This document shows, in pieces, positions 40,669 through 48,600 of a stretch of DNA of 64,000 nt. The notes under the pieces are model-generated. The model was given only the letters and a program-made list of their open reading frames with translations. It had not been told where the DNA came from and did no database searches. The DNA is from Amycolatopsis keratiniphila subsp. keratiniphila (GTDB lineage: Bacteria; Actinomycetota; Actinomycetes; Mycobacteriales; Pseudonocardiaceae): contig NZ_LQMT02000034.1 in assembly GCF_001620365.2 (NCBI RefSeq), positions 1-64,000 of the forward strand, written 5' to 3'. The position numbers were made by a program, and so were the translations under genes. The first letter of the stretch is position 1. The number at the start of each line of letters is the position of its first letter.

Positions 40669-40723
40669 TGAGGGGTGTGTGGATATAGGGACGCTCAATG
40701 TCCCTATATCCACACACCCCTCA
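40669..40723. repeat. Perfect 24-bp inverted repeat with 7-nt loop
   Basis: The arms 40669-40692 and 40700-40723 are exact complements around GCTCAAT; the arm begins TGAGGGGTGTGTGG and ends ATAGGGAC. It is unrelated in sequence to the other hairpins in the window but of the same length class. Confidence 0.85.
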
Positions 40724-40760
40724 GTGACCGGACCGGTCGAGCCGTTCGAAATCCTCTTCG

Positions 40761-40817
40761 ACGGGCCGAAGGCTCCCTTCACCGCGTCTGATGCGGCGAA
40801 GGGAGCCTTCGGCCCGT
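40761..40817. terminator. Terminator hairpin behind the intradiol dioxygenase gene
   Basis: The 20-bp arms (ACGGGCCGAAGGCTCCCTTC and its complement) enclose 17 nt that contain an inner CCGC/GCGG pair. It lies 25 bp after the stop of the minus-strand gene at 40842. Confidence 0.8.
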
Positions 40818-40841
40818 TTGGTGTCACACGATGGCGCTCGC

Positions 40842-41609
40842 CTAGTCGGGGCGGCCGACCTGGGTGTTCGACAGGTCGAGACCGATAGCGAAGTCCGCCG
40901 TGTAGCCGGTCCCGCTCTGCTGTGGACGCAGCAGCATCTGCGATCCGCCGTTGCGGTAGATCGCGTCCCGGCTGTTGGTCGTGTCGGCCGGGCCTTTCCG
41001 CCGGTACGGGTCGGTCCGCAGATAGGCCGCGCCGAACTCGGGCGTGAAGTAGAGCTGCGAAGTGAACTCGTACGGACGGCCGTTGGTTCCGGTGGTGCGT
41101 ATTTTGACGTGGATATGCAGTGTGCGTCCGGTGTACCAGCCGGGAAGAATGGTGGTGAACCGGGCCGTGCCCGCCTGGTCGGTGTTCTGATAACCACGCA
41201 GGAAACGGCGCCCCCGACTGCCCTGGGACGGAATGTCGGAGTACAGCCCGAACGCGTCGCACTGCCAGAGATCGATCATCGCTCCCGGCAGCGCCGTGCA
41301 CTGCTGCTGGCGAACCTGTTGAACGGTGAAATTGATTACCAGCGCGGTGCCGGGAACCAGTTGTCCGGTGGACGGCTCACTGCGGATATCGGAGCGGTTG
41401 AGCCGCTCGTCCACGAAGTACGGACCCTCCATTTGCTCTGGCTTGACCACGCAATCCAGCGTGCATACCTCGGGAGTGCCCGCGGCGGGAGTGGCGGCGC
41501 TCGCCGCCGCGGAGCCCGCGGCGGCGAGTGTCGCACCGGCGGCACCGAGCAGAATCAACGCCTGCCGCCTGCCGAGCACCCGGCCTACCGGTTCGTCATC
41601 GTCATGCAT
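40842..41609 (-). CDS. Tat-exported intradiol ring-cleavage dioxygenase-like protein
   Basis: This 255-residue protein has a twin-arginine signal (LGRRQALILLGAAGATLAAAGS), so it should be folded with its metal before export. The catalytic core has the intradiol pattern: LDCVVKPEQMEGPYFVDERLNRSDI with a Tyr ligand, IDLWQCDAFGLYS, then GWYTGRTLHIHVKI supplying Tyr and the His-x-His iron ligands. Known members cleave catechols or protocatechuate with Fe(III). The secreted single-gene form may process extracellular aromatic compounds. The start is ATG 41609 with AAGGAA upstream; in-frame codons up to 41729 lack a ribosome site and would bury the Tat motif. Confidence 0.9.
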   Translation of the reverse strand: MHDDDEPVGRVLGRRQALILLGAAGATLAAAGSAAASAATPAAGTPEVCTLDCVVKPEQMEGPYFVDERLNRSDIRSEPSTGQLVPGTALVINFTVQQVRQQQCTALPGAMIDLWQCDAFGLYSDIPSQGSRGRRFLRGYQNTDQAGTARFTTILPGWYTGRTLHIHVKIRTTGTNGRPYEFTSQLYFTPEFGAAYLRTDPYRRKGPADTTNSRDAIYRNGGSQMLLRPQQSGTGYTADFAIGLDLSNTQVGRPD

Positions 41610-41973
41610 AAGGTTCCTTTTCGCCAAATGATGGGAGCAGGGAACTGAGCGCAACAGAAGGATTTGCTCGCAGGGTGCCGCGCGGATCCGATTGTCCGTG
41701 CAGGCCCGTCCACTGTCGAGAAAGTTCACTCGCGCGCATCATACTTCGAAGCGAGCACCATCATTTTATGACCCGAATTCTCGAATACCGGTTACGGCAT
41801 TTCGCCGCCGCTCGGGTCGCGTCCGCCAGGGGCAGGCGTCCGCATCGGCTCCAAACCGTTACCTGAACTCGCGGCAGGTGGGGAAACGCCGGGGCGGCGT
41901 CGCGCGACTAGTACAGCGAGTGACCAGCACGCTACGCACCACCGAGCCGCACCACCGCCCGACGGGGGAGAAA
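41610..41973. other. Divergent intergenic region, dioxygenase/histidine kinase
   Basis: This 364-bp gap should contain both promoters. An A/T-richer stretch around 41735-41800 is the likeliest promoter area, but I cannot name hexamers. No hairpin, RNA gene or additional coding sequence is supported. Confidence 0.5.
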
Positions 41974-42651
41974 ATGCGCCGGACCTTCGTCGTCACCGAC
42001 GTCGTTCATCCTGCCGGGTACGAGGACCGGCTCCGGACGGTGCTCAGCGACCTCCACGACGGCGTCGGGCCGACACTCGCCGTGGCCCTGCTCGGGCTGC
42101 GCGCGGCCCGTGATCTGCTCGTCCGCGACCGAGCCGGGGCCGAGCGTCTCCTGTCCCGGCTCGAGGAGGAGCTCTACGGCGCCATCACCGAACTGCGCCG
42201 CATCGTGACCGACGCGCGGCCGCCCGCGCTCGACGACGCGGGCCTCGTCACGGCAGTGCGCCGGTACGCCGGACTGCTCGCCGACCGGGTCCCCGCCGAG
42301 CACGGGCCGCTCGCGGTGACGGTCGAGGTCCGCCGTGAGCTCCCGCCGCTGTCGGCCGCGGTGGAGGTCGCCGCGTACCGGATCATCCGCGAGGCGCTCG
42401 TGAACATCGCCCGCCACTCCGGTGCCCGGCAGTGCACGGTGCGCCTCTGGCCGCTGGACGGCGATCTGCGCGTGGAGATCGTCGACGACGGGGTCGGCAC
42501 GGGCGCGGAGCCGCTGCCCCCGGTCGGCGGGACCGGGTTGCGTTCGATGCGGGAACGCGCCGCCGATCTCGGCGGCGGCTGCGTGGTCGAGCCGGTGTCC
42601 TCGGGCGGCACCCGGATCGCCGCCTGGCTGCCGCTCGCCACCCAGGAGTGA
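41974..42651 (+). CDS. Sensor-less histidine kinase, NarX/DesK type (HisKA_3-HATPase)
   Basis: This 225-residue kinase is almost only catalytic core. The phosphorylated His is H28 in DLHDGVGPTLAVALLG, followed by the N-box EALVNIARHS and the G-boxes VDDGVGTG and GGTGLRSMRERA. It has no membrane helix and no recognisable sensor domain, so it is probably cytoplasmic and takes its signal from a partner or a small ligand. ATG 41974 follows GGGGGAG. The response regulator gene begins 5 bp after its stop, so the two form a two-component pair. Confidence 0.92.
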   Translation: MRRTFVVTDVVHPAGYEDRLRTVLSDLHDGVGPTLAVALLGLRAARDLLVRDRAGAERLLSRLEEELYGAITELRRIVTDARPPALDDAGLVTAVRRYAGLLADRVPAEHGPLAVTVEVRRELPPLSAAVEVAAYRIIREALVNIARHSGARQCTVRLWPLDGDLRVEIVDDGVGTGAEPLPPVGGTGLRSMRERAADLGGGCVVEPVSSGGTRIAAWLPLATQE

Positions 42652-42656
42652 ACGTG

Positions 42657-43307
42657 ATGTTCCCGCCCCTGCGCGTCCTCGTGGTGGACGATCATCCCGC
42701 CTTCCGGACGACGATCTGCGCGATGCTCGACGGTACCCACGGCATCGACGTCGTCGGGCAGGCCGCCGACGGGCTCACCGCCGTCGCGGAAGCGGGAAGG
42801 CTGGAGCCCGACGTCATCCTGATGGACCTGAACCTGCCGGACCTCGACGGCGTCGAGGCGACCCGCCGGATCGTGAAGGCCTGCCCGCACACCGGTGTGC
42901 TCATGCTGACCATGTTCGAGAACGAGGCCGCCGTGTTCGCCGCCATGCGCGCGGGTGCGCGCGGCTACCTGCTCAAGGGGGCGCGCAACGAACAGGTCGT
43001 CCGCGCGGTTCGGGTGATCGGCGACGGCGAGGCGATCTTCAGCCCGGCGATCGCGACCCAGGTGCTTTCCCTGCTGAGCACCGAAACCCCGCGCGACGAG
43101 TCGTTCCCGAAGCTGACCGCGCGCGAGCGGGAGATCATGCGGCTCATCGCGCAGGGCATGGGGAACGCCTCCATCGCCGACCAGCTGGTGCTCAGCCCGA
43201 AAACCGTGCGGAACCACGTGTCCCACATCTTCCGCAAGCTCCAGGTCACCGACCGGGCCCAGGCCATCGCCAAGATCAGGAAGGCGGGCGTCGCTCGATC
43301 GGAGTAG
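42657..43307 (+). CDS. NarL/LuxR-type response regulator
   Basis: This 216-residue protein has a receiver domain (acidic pair D11/D12, phosphoacceptor D57 in PDVILMDLNLPD, and Lys in YLLKGA) and a C-terminal LuxR HTH (LTAREREIMRLIAQGMGNASIA, then KTVRNHVSHIFRKL). It is the cognate partner of the kinase at 41974. The ATG at 42657 sits 8 nt after AGGAG; GTG codons at 42648 and 42654 are alternatives, and the first overlaps the kinase stop. The targets are unknown; the next gene is another LuxR-type regulator. Confidence 0.93.
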   Translation: MFPPLRVLVVDDHPAFRTTICAMLDGTHGIDVVGQAADGLTAVAEAGRLEPDVILMDLNLPDLDGVEATRRIVKACPHTGVLMLTMFENEAAVFAAMRAGARGYLLKGARNEQVVRAVRVIGDGEAIFSPAIATQVLSLLSTETPRDESFPKLTAREREIMRLIAQGMGNASIADQLVLSPKTVRNHVSHIFRKLQVTDRAQAIAKIRKAGVARSE

Positions 43308-43405
43308 CAAAACGGGACATATCGGGACTCCGGATCCCTGTTCGCGAAACCCCGTCCGCACGATCCTTGGAATGACGGAACACCGTTCACGGGAGGGGTT
43401 CATCG

Positions 43406-44029
43406 ATGCTCGTCGACCAGATCCCGGTGCTGCTCCATGCCACCGACACCATCACGCACGCGGGTGTCACCGCCGCGCTGCGCGCACGCCCTGAGATCCG
43501 TTTCGCCGACGACACCGATGAGCCGGCCGTCGTACTGGTCATCGTCGAGCGGCTGAACGAGGAGGCGCGGCAGTTGCTGCGCAGTCTCCATTGCGCCGGC
43601 TGCGCCGGGGTCGTCCTGGTCGCCGGGGAGGTGGACGACTCGGAACTGCTGGACGTCGTGGGCAACGGTGTCTCCGCGATCATCCGGCGGGCCGACGCCA
43701 CCCCCGACACCCTGGTGCGGCTGGTGAAGGCCGCGGCCGCCGGGGAGGGCGCGCTGCCGCCGGATCTGCTCGGGCGCCTGCTGTCCAGGGTGTCCCGGTT
43801 GCAGCGGGACGTGCTGCAACCGAACGGCTGGGATCTCGCCGGGATGTCGCAACGCGAGACCCAGGTGCTGCGGATGGTCGCCGACGGCTTCGAGACGAAG
43901 GAGATCGCCGACCGGCTGAGCTATTCCGAGCGGACGGTGAAATCGATCCTGCACGACATCACCAACCGTTTCCAGCTCCGCAACCGCGCGCACGCCGTCG
44001 CGTTCGCCTTGCGCGAGGGATTGATCTGA
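43406..44029 (+). CDS. LuxR-family regulator with a receiver-like domain lacking the phosphoacceptor Asp
   Basis: This 207-residue protein has a C-terminal LuxR HTH (MSQRETQVLRMVADGFETKEIADRL, then RTVKSILHDI). The first 120 residues look like a degenerate receiver: where the Asp should be (about residue 46, AVVLVIVERL) there is none, and the acidic pair near the N-terminus is also gone. It is therefore unlikely to be controlled by phosphorylation. A strong GGGAGGGG precedes the ATG. It converges on the end of the injection-system operon with only 7 bp between stop codons. Regulators of this kind near such operons are candidates for controlling them; this is inference. Confidence 0.87.
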   Translation: MLVDQIPVLLHATDTITHAGVTAALRARPEIRFADDTDEPAVVLVIVERLNEEARQLLRSLHCAGCAGVVLVAGEVDDSELLDVVGNGVSAIIRRADATPDTLVRLVKAAAAGEGALPPDLLGRLLSRVSRLQRDVLQPNGWDLAGMSQRETQVLRMVADGFETKEIADRLSYSERTVKSILHDITNRFQLRNRAHAVAFALREGLI

Positions 44030-44036
44030 TCGGCGT

Positions 44037-45356
44037 CTATTCGACGCGGCCGGAGAAGGAGACCGACGGGGTGCACCGGCTGCCGCCTCCCGGCGTCTGG
44101 CAGCTGACCGCGAGCACGATCTTCTCACCGGGGGCGAACCGCCAAGCCTGCAACCAGTGGTGGTCGAGGTCGCGGAAGTTCGCGAGACCGACTTCGAGCA
44201 GGACCGTCTTGGTGCCACCGGAATCCCGCAGCAGCCGCAGGGTTCCGTTGTCACCACGCGGGTTCTGGAGAATGAGGTCGGTGACGACCAAGGTCTTCGA
44301 GGGATCCGGCATGGCGTAGGGGAATTCGGCGAAGCGGTTGACGTTCGAGTCGACCGCCGCGTCCGCCGCCACGCGGAAGTCGGTCGGTGTCCCGTTGGCG
44401 TTTCCGGCCGGGTTCGGTACGCCGTTCGACGCCCTGGGACCGGGAGCCCCGCCCTCCACGGGCGGGGTCAGCCCGACGGCCTTCATCGCGTCTTCGGAGT
44501 TCTGTTTGGCCTGATCGGCGTCCTTCTTCGCCTCCCCCGCTGCGCCACCGGCGTCCTGGGCGGCCTTGATCACCTCCTGGTTCTGTTCCTGAGCCGCTTC
44601 ACGGGCGGCCGATTTCACCGCGGGCCTCAGCACGGTGAACCACAGTGCCACCAAGGCCAGCAACAGCACCAGGAGCGCGGCCAGCGCCGGCAGCAACCAC
44701 TTCGGCAGCAGCTGCCGTTGCACCATGGTGGCTTCGGTCTTGAGCGGTTCGGCATTGTCGGCGATGACGAGCACCTGGAAGCGATGCCGTACGGGTTGCC
44801 CGCGCAGGAACCGTTTCCGCGGCCGGGCGCGCAGGCGGACGAACGCGGCCGTGCCCGGCGCGAGATCGGCGCGGTTCCGTTCGAGCTGGAAGTCGAGCTC
44901 GTCCTCGGGGTCGAGCGCGCTCAGTTCGACGGCGACCGGGTGGTTGCCGCGGTTGTCGACGGCGACTTCGAAGTCGGCCTTGGAACCGGCCTCCACCTTC
45001 GACGGGACGACTTCGGCGGTCACCTCGGTGAACGCGCCGAGCTGGAGGGTGCCCTCCTCGACCACCGAGCCCGCCGGGTCCTCGCTCGAGAAAACCCTGA
45101 CACCGAAAGGAATCAGGCCCGCCCGGACGTCGGACGACCGCGGCGGCGCGAACCGGACGACGACCGTGCCCGCCTCGCCCGGCAGCAGGTTCACCGTCGC
45201 CGGTTCCGCGGTGGCCCAGGCTCCCGGGTCGCCGACCACCGCGATCGCGAACTGATCGACGACCCGGCCGGCATTGCGGATCGTCACCGAGCAGCTGATC
45301 TCCTGGCCCGGTTCCGCGACCAGACCCGCCTCGGACAGCGTCGCCGTTGCTCCCAT
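44037..45356 (-). CDS. Bitopic membrane protein with Ig-like repeats, CIS-associated
   Basis: This 439-residue protein has no signal peptide. Residues 1-215 form two Ig-like beta domains of the CARDB/COG1470 type (GQEISCSVTIRNAGRVVDQF, then AGSKADFEVAVDNRGNHPVAVELS). A membrane helix at about 219-242 is followed by an Ala/Lys/Gln-rich coiled segment (about 248-290), a Pro/Gly linker and a C-terminal beta-sandwich (about 325-439) with two Cys. Topology is probably N-in, C-out. It is the last gene of the CIS operon, behind a 317-bp gap. Similar proteins accompany actinobacterial CIS clusters; a role linking the machine to the envelope is plausible but unproven. Confidence 0.8.
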   Translation of the reverse strand: MGATATLSEAGLVAEPGQEISCSVTIRNAGRVVDQFAIAVVGDPGAWATAEPATVNLLPGEAGTVVVRFAPPRSSDVRAGLIPFGVRVFSSEDPAGSVVEEGTLQLGAFTEVTAEVVPSKVEAGSKADFEVAVDNRGNHPVAVELSALDPEDELDFQLERNRADLAPGTAAFVRLRARPRKRFLRGQPVRHRFQVLVIADNAEPLKTEATMVQRQLLPKWLLPALAALLVLLLALVALWFTVLRPAVKSAAREAAQEQNQEVIKAAQDAGGAAGEAKKDADQAKQNSEDAMKAVGLTPPVEGGAPGPRASNGVPNPAGNANGTPTDFRVAADAAVDSNVNRFAEFPYAMPDPSKTLVVTDLILQNPRGDNGTLRLLRDSGGTKTVLLEVGLANFRDLDHHWLQAWRFAPGEKIVLAVSCQTPGGGSRCTPSVSFSGRVE

Positions 45357-45673
45357 ACCCGGAAGTCTGCGCGTCCGGCGTCGCGACCGGCACCAGCGGA
45401 CGGGTGTGCGGCCGTGCGCCGGTCGTTGCCCATAGGGGCAGTGCGCTTGGACGCGGTCTGAGCGGTTTCATGCTGTCGCGAGTCCGGACACTGCCCGTGA
45501 TTGGCGTTTCCGGCTACAGGCGCGGCGTGAGCGAAGGCGTGACTCGCGTGATCAGGGACGTGACTCGCGTGATTGCAGGCAGAACTCGAGTGTTCCGCCG
45601 CTGATCACGCGAGTTCCGGCTTCAATCACGCGAGTTCCGGCTTCAATCACGTGAGTGCGGTGTAGCGACCCCC
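45357..45673. other. Gap in the CIS operon holding a 21-bp periodic repeat array
   Basis: This 317-bp interval is the only long gap in the CIS operon. It contains the array at 45541-45657. The remaining 45357-45540 should carry any separate promoter of the gene at 44037-45356; I see no defined motif there. Confidence 0.6.
45541..45657. repeat. Array of six 12-bp sites at exact 21-bp spacing around a dyad
   Basis: Forward sites (GACTCGCGTGAT type) start at 45541, 45562 and 45583; the third is diverged, AACTCGAGTGTT. Inverted sites (ATCACGCGAGTT type) start at 45604, 45625 and 45646. Every step is 21 bp and the whole is symmetric about 45599. Weak extra forward sites fit at 45520 and 45499. 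It could be a protein-binding array on one face of the helix, a long imperfect hairpin, or both. Confidence 0.85.
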
Positions 45674-48600
45674 TCAGCCCCGGGTGATGAACGGAGGTTG
45701 CAGGGTGCGGAGCACGACCAGGATCGGATTCGACCCCACTGCCCCGAATTTCACGCCGCCCACCGAGGTCACGTTCACCGTGCGCGGGCCGATCAGGTCG
45801 TGGTGGAAGATCAAGAAGTGCGCCTCGAACCTTCCGTCGGGGCCGACCCTCACCAGCCCCGGCGCGGAGATGCCCGTCGACCAGGCCAGCCGGACCATCG
45901 CACCCGGCGGGAAGTCCGTTCCCCGCACCCGCGGGACGAAGCCGAGCGTGCCGATCTTCGGATCCACCTCGACCACCGGCTGCCGGACCAGCACCCGTGC
46001 GGTCGCCGTGTTGTCCCCGGCGTTGTTGTCCGGTCCGGTGGTGCTCACCGTGCCGGACACCTGGCCGTCGAAAGCCGCCTTGGCGGCCAAGGAGATCCGG
46101 ACCGTCACGGTCTGCCCCGGCCCGACCGTCCCGAGCGCGCAACTTCCGGGCACGCAGCCGGGCGCGGCCGAAGTCGCGGGGAGCCCGGGTGGCAGCTGGG
46201 TCGTGAGCCGGACGGACGGCATCGGTGCCTGGGAACCGTTGTGCACCAGGTAGGTCAGCACCACGTCGTCGCCGCCGACGAACAACGGGACCGCCGAGAC
46301 CGACATCCCGACCGACAAGGATCCGGGAGTCACCGGTGGCGCCGGCTTCTCGCCGACCGTCACGACCGCGGTCGCGGAGTCGTCCCGCGCCTCGGCGTCG
46401 GGACCGGTCGTGGTGACCGTGCCGGTCGCCGCCTGCGTTCCGGCGGCAAGGCCGGTCGCGCCGAACCGCACCCGGACCTCCTCGCCCGGCACCAGCGTGC
46501 CGAACGCGCACACCAGTTCCGGTGTGCAGGTGCCCTTGGTGGGGAGCACCGCCCCCGGTCGCAGACCGGCGGTCAGCCGGACGAACAGCCCCACCCCGGG
46601 CGACGCGGTGGCGCCGCGGTTGGTGACGACGAACTCGAACGTGGTGAGTCCTTCGAACGGGATCGCGGCCGGTACGGCGTTCGCGCTCACGGCGAGGTCG
46701 GGAATCCGCTGGAACGTGGGCTGCGAGGCCCCGCCGGGACCGTCGATCAGGATCCGGCCGTCGCCGCCGGTGAACGGCACGACCGCGATCCGTGGCGAGG
46801 ACTCGCCCGGCGAGTTCGTATAGGCGACGAGCCCACCGTCCGGCGACCAGGCGGGATCGTCGACGAAGCCCGTGCGCTGCACCAGGATCCGGCCCTGGCC
46901 ACCGTCGGCGGGCGCCACGCAGACCAGCGCGTTGCCGCTCTGGAACGCGAGCGTGGCTCCGTCCGGCGAGACGTCCGCCGCGCCTTCGGCACCGGCACCG
47001 CAACCCGGGCCGAACCGCGACGAAAGGTCACGCTGATCCCCCGGCACGACGACATCGGGTGAAGGCTGGGTCAGGGTGACCTGCCACAACTGCTTGCGCC
47101 GGTCTTCTCCCGGCGGGGCGACGGCCATGACCGCGGTCTCGACGGCGGTGCCGTTCTTCCCTCTCGCCGTGCACGTCACCGTGGTGGCACCGACCGGGAA
47201 CAGGCTGCCGGACAACGGTGTGCAGCTCGGCTCGAGCGGGCTGCCGTCCACGTCCACCGCCGTCGCGGGATATTCGATCACCATGGGGCCGGTCCCGGTC
47301 ACCGTCCGGTCGTGCAGCGTGATCAGGGGCAGGGCCGGATCCTTGACGCGCACGGTGACGTTTTCGGTGTATCCCGGCCGCACGGTGGACTCCCCGTTCA
47401 ACCGGAATTCGACACGGCAGCGCAGGAAAGCACCCACCACGGCCGTCTGGGACACCGTCACCGTTTCGGTGAACCGCGCGTTCGTGCCACCCGGAACACT
47501 CTGCGGGCCCGCGGGATCGAACGTCATCGCGAGGCCGGGATCGCAGAAGCTCACCGGCTGCACGCTGACCGGGAGATCACCGATGCCCGCGATGATCGCC
47601 TCCGAGATCCGCCCGGCGTCGGTGTCGGGTGTGAGGACACCGCTGGTGGCGCTGGTGATGGCGGTCGCCTGTCCTCGCGCGTCGAGGCCGCGGTCGGGAT
47701 CCGTGCTCGACCCGGTGACCGCGGGAACGGCCACCACGCTGATCTTCGCCGCGTTCAGCGCGGCGATCACCTCCGCCCTCGGCGGGGTCTCGTGGCTCGC
47801 CGCGTCGCCGACCAGGACGACGACCCGGCTGCTGCCCGGACGGAAGGTGATGGCTCCGGTCGCGACCTTCCGCAAGGCCAGAAGCCAGTCCTCGGCGGTG
47901 TCCCCGCCGCCCGTCGCCTCGATCCGGGCGAACGCGTCGGACAGCAGCTTCCGCTCGGCCTCGGTGCCCGCCGGGGTCAGCGGCTGCTGCACATCGAACG
48001 GCCGCGGCTCGGGGTCGCCCGCGTCGCCGAAGGCAGCGACGGCGAAGTGCGCTTCCTTCTCCCGCTCCCGCACGCTGTCGATGACCGTGCCGAGATTCGT
48101 CTTGACCTGTTCGATCACCCCGCCCATGGAGCCGGTCTGGTCCATCAGCAGGACGACGTCCGGCAGGGGCCGGATCCGGTCGGTCTGCACCGTCTTGGCG
48201 ATCCGCGCCGACCCGCCGCGCCCCATCGGAACGTCCACCGTCGCGGGGTCCACTCTGGACGGTCCCGGCGGCCCGATCCGGGTAGCGGCCCGGGTGAGCG
48301 TGATCTTCGTCCCGTCCGCCGACCACACGGGCTGCGAGTCGTCCCCGCGCAGATGCGCCGGGATCGGGATGTCGCCGAGGACACGGCCGTCGGCGACGCG
48401 CACGATCCGGACGAAGCTGTCGGAACCCTCGCCGATCGACACGGTCCGGGTGAACGCGATCTTCGTCGCGTCCGGCGACCATGCCGGATGGCGCTCCCGT
48501 TTGCCGTCCTCGGCACCGGTCAGCGATCGCGGCGCGCCGCCGTCGGCGTTCGCCACGACGATCCGGCTGGTCCGGACCTCGCCGGTGCCGAATTCCGTGT

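Larger units (their letters stand above)
40475..40841. other. Intergenic region with two strong hairpins
   Basis: This 367-bp gap lies between the reductase start and the end of the intradiol dioxygenase gene. It holds the hairpins at 40669-40723 and 40761-40817. The segment 40475-40668 should contain the reductase promoter; I see no defined motif there and no gene. Confidence 0.6.

Noticed and set aside
45541-45657. CRISPR array
   Set aside because: The period is only 21 bp, orientation flips at the centre and the sequence between units is itself repeated, so there are no spacers; no cas genes are present.
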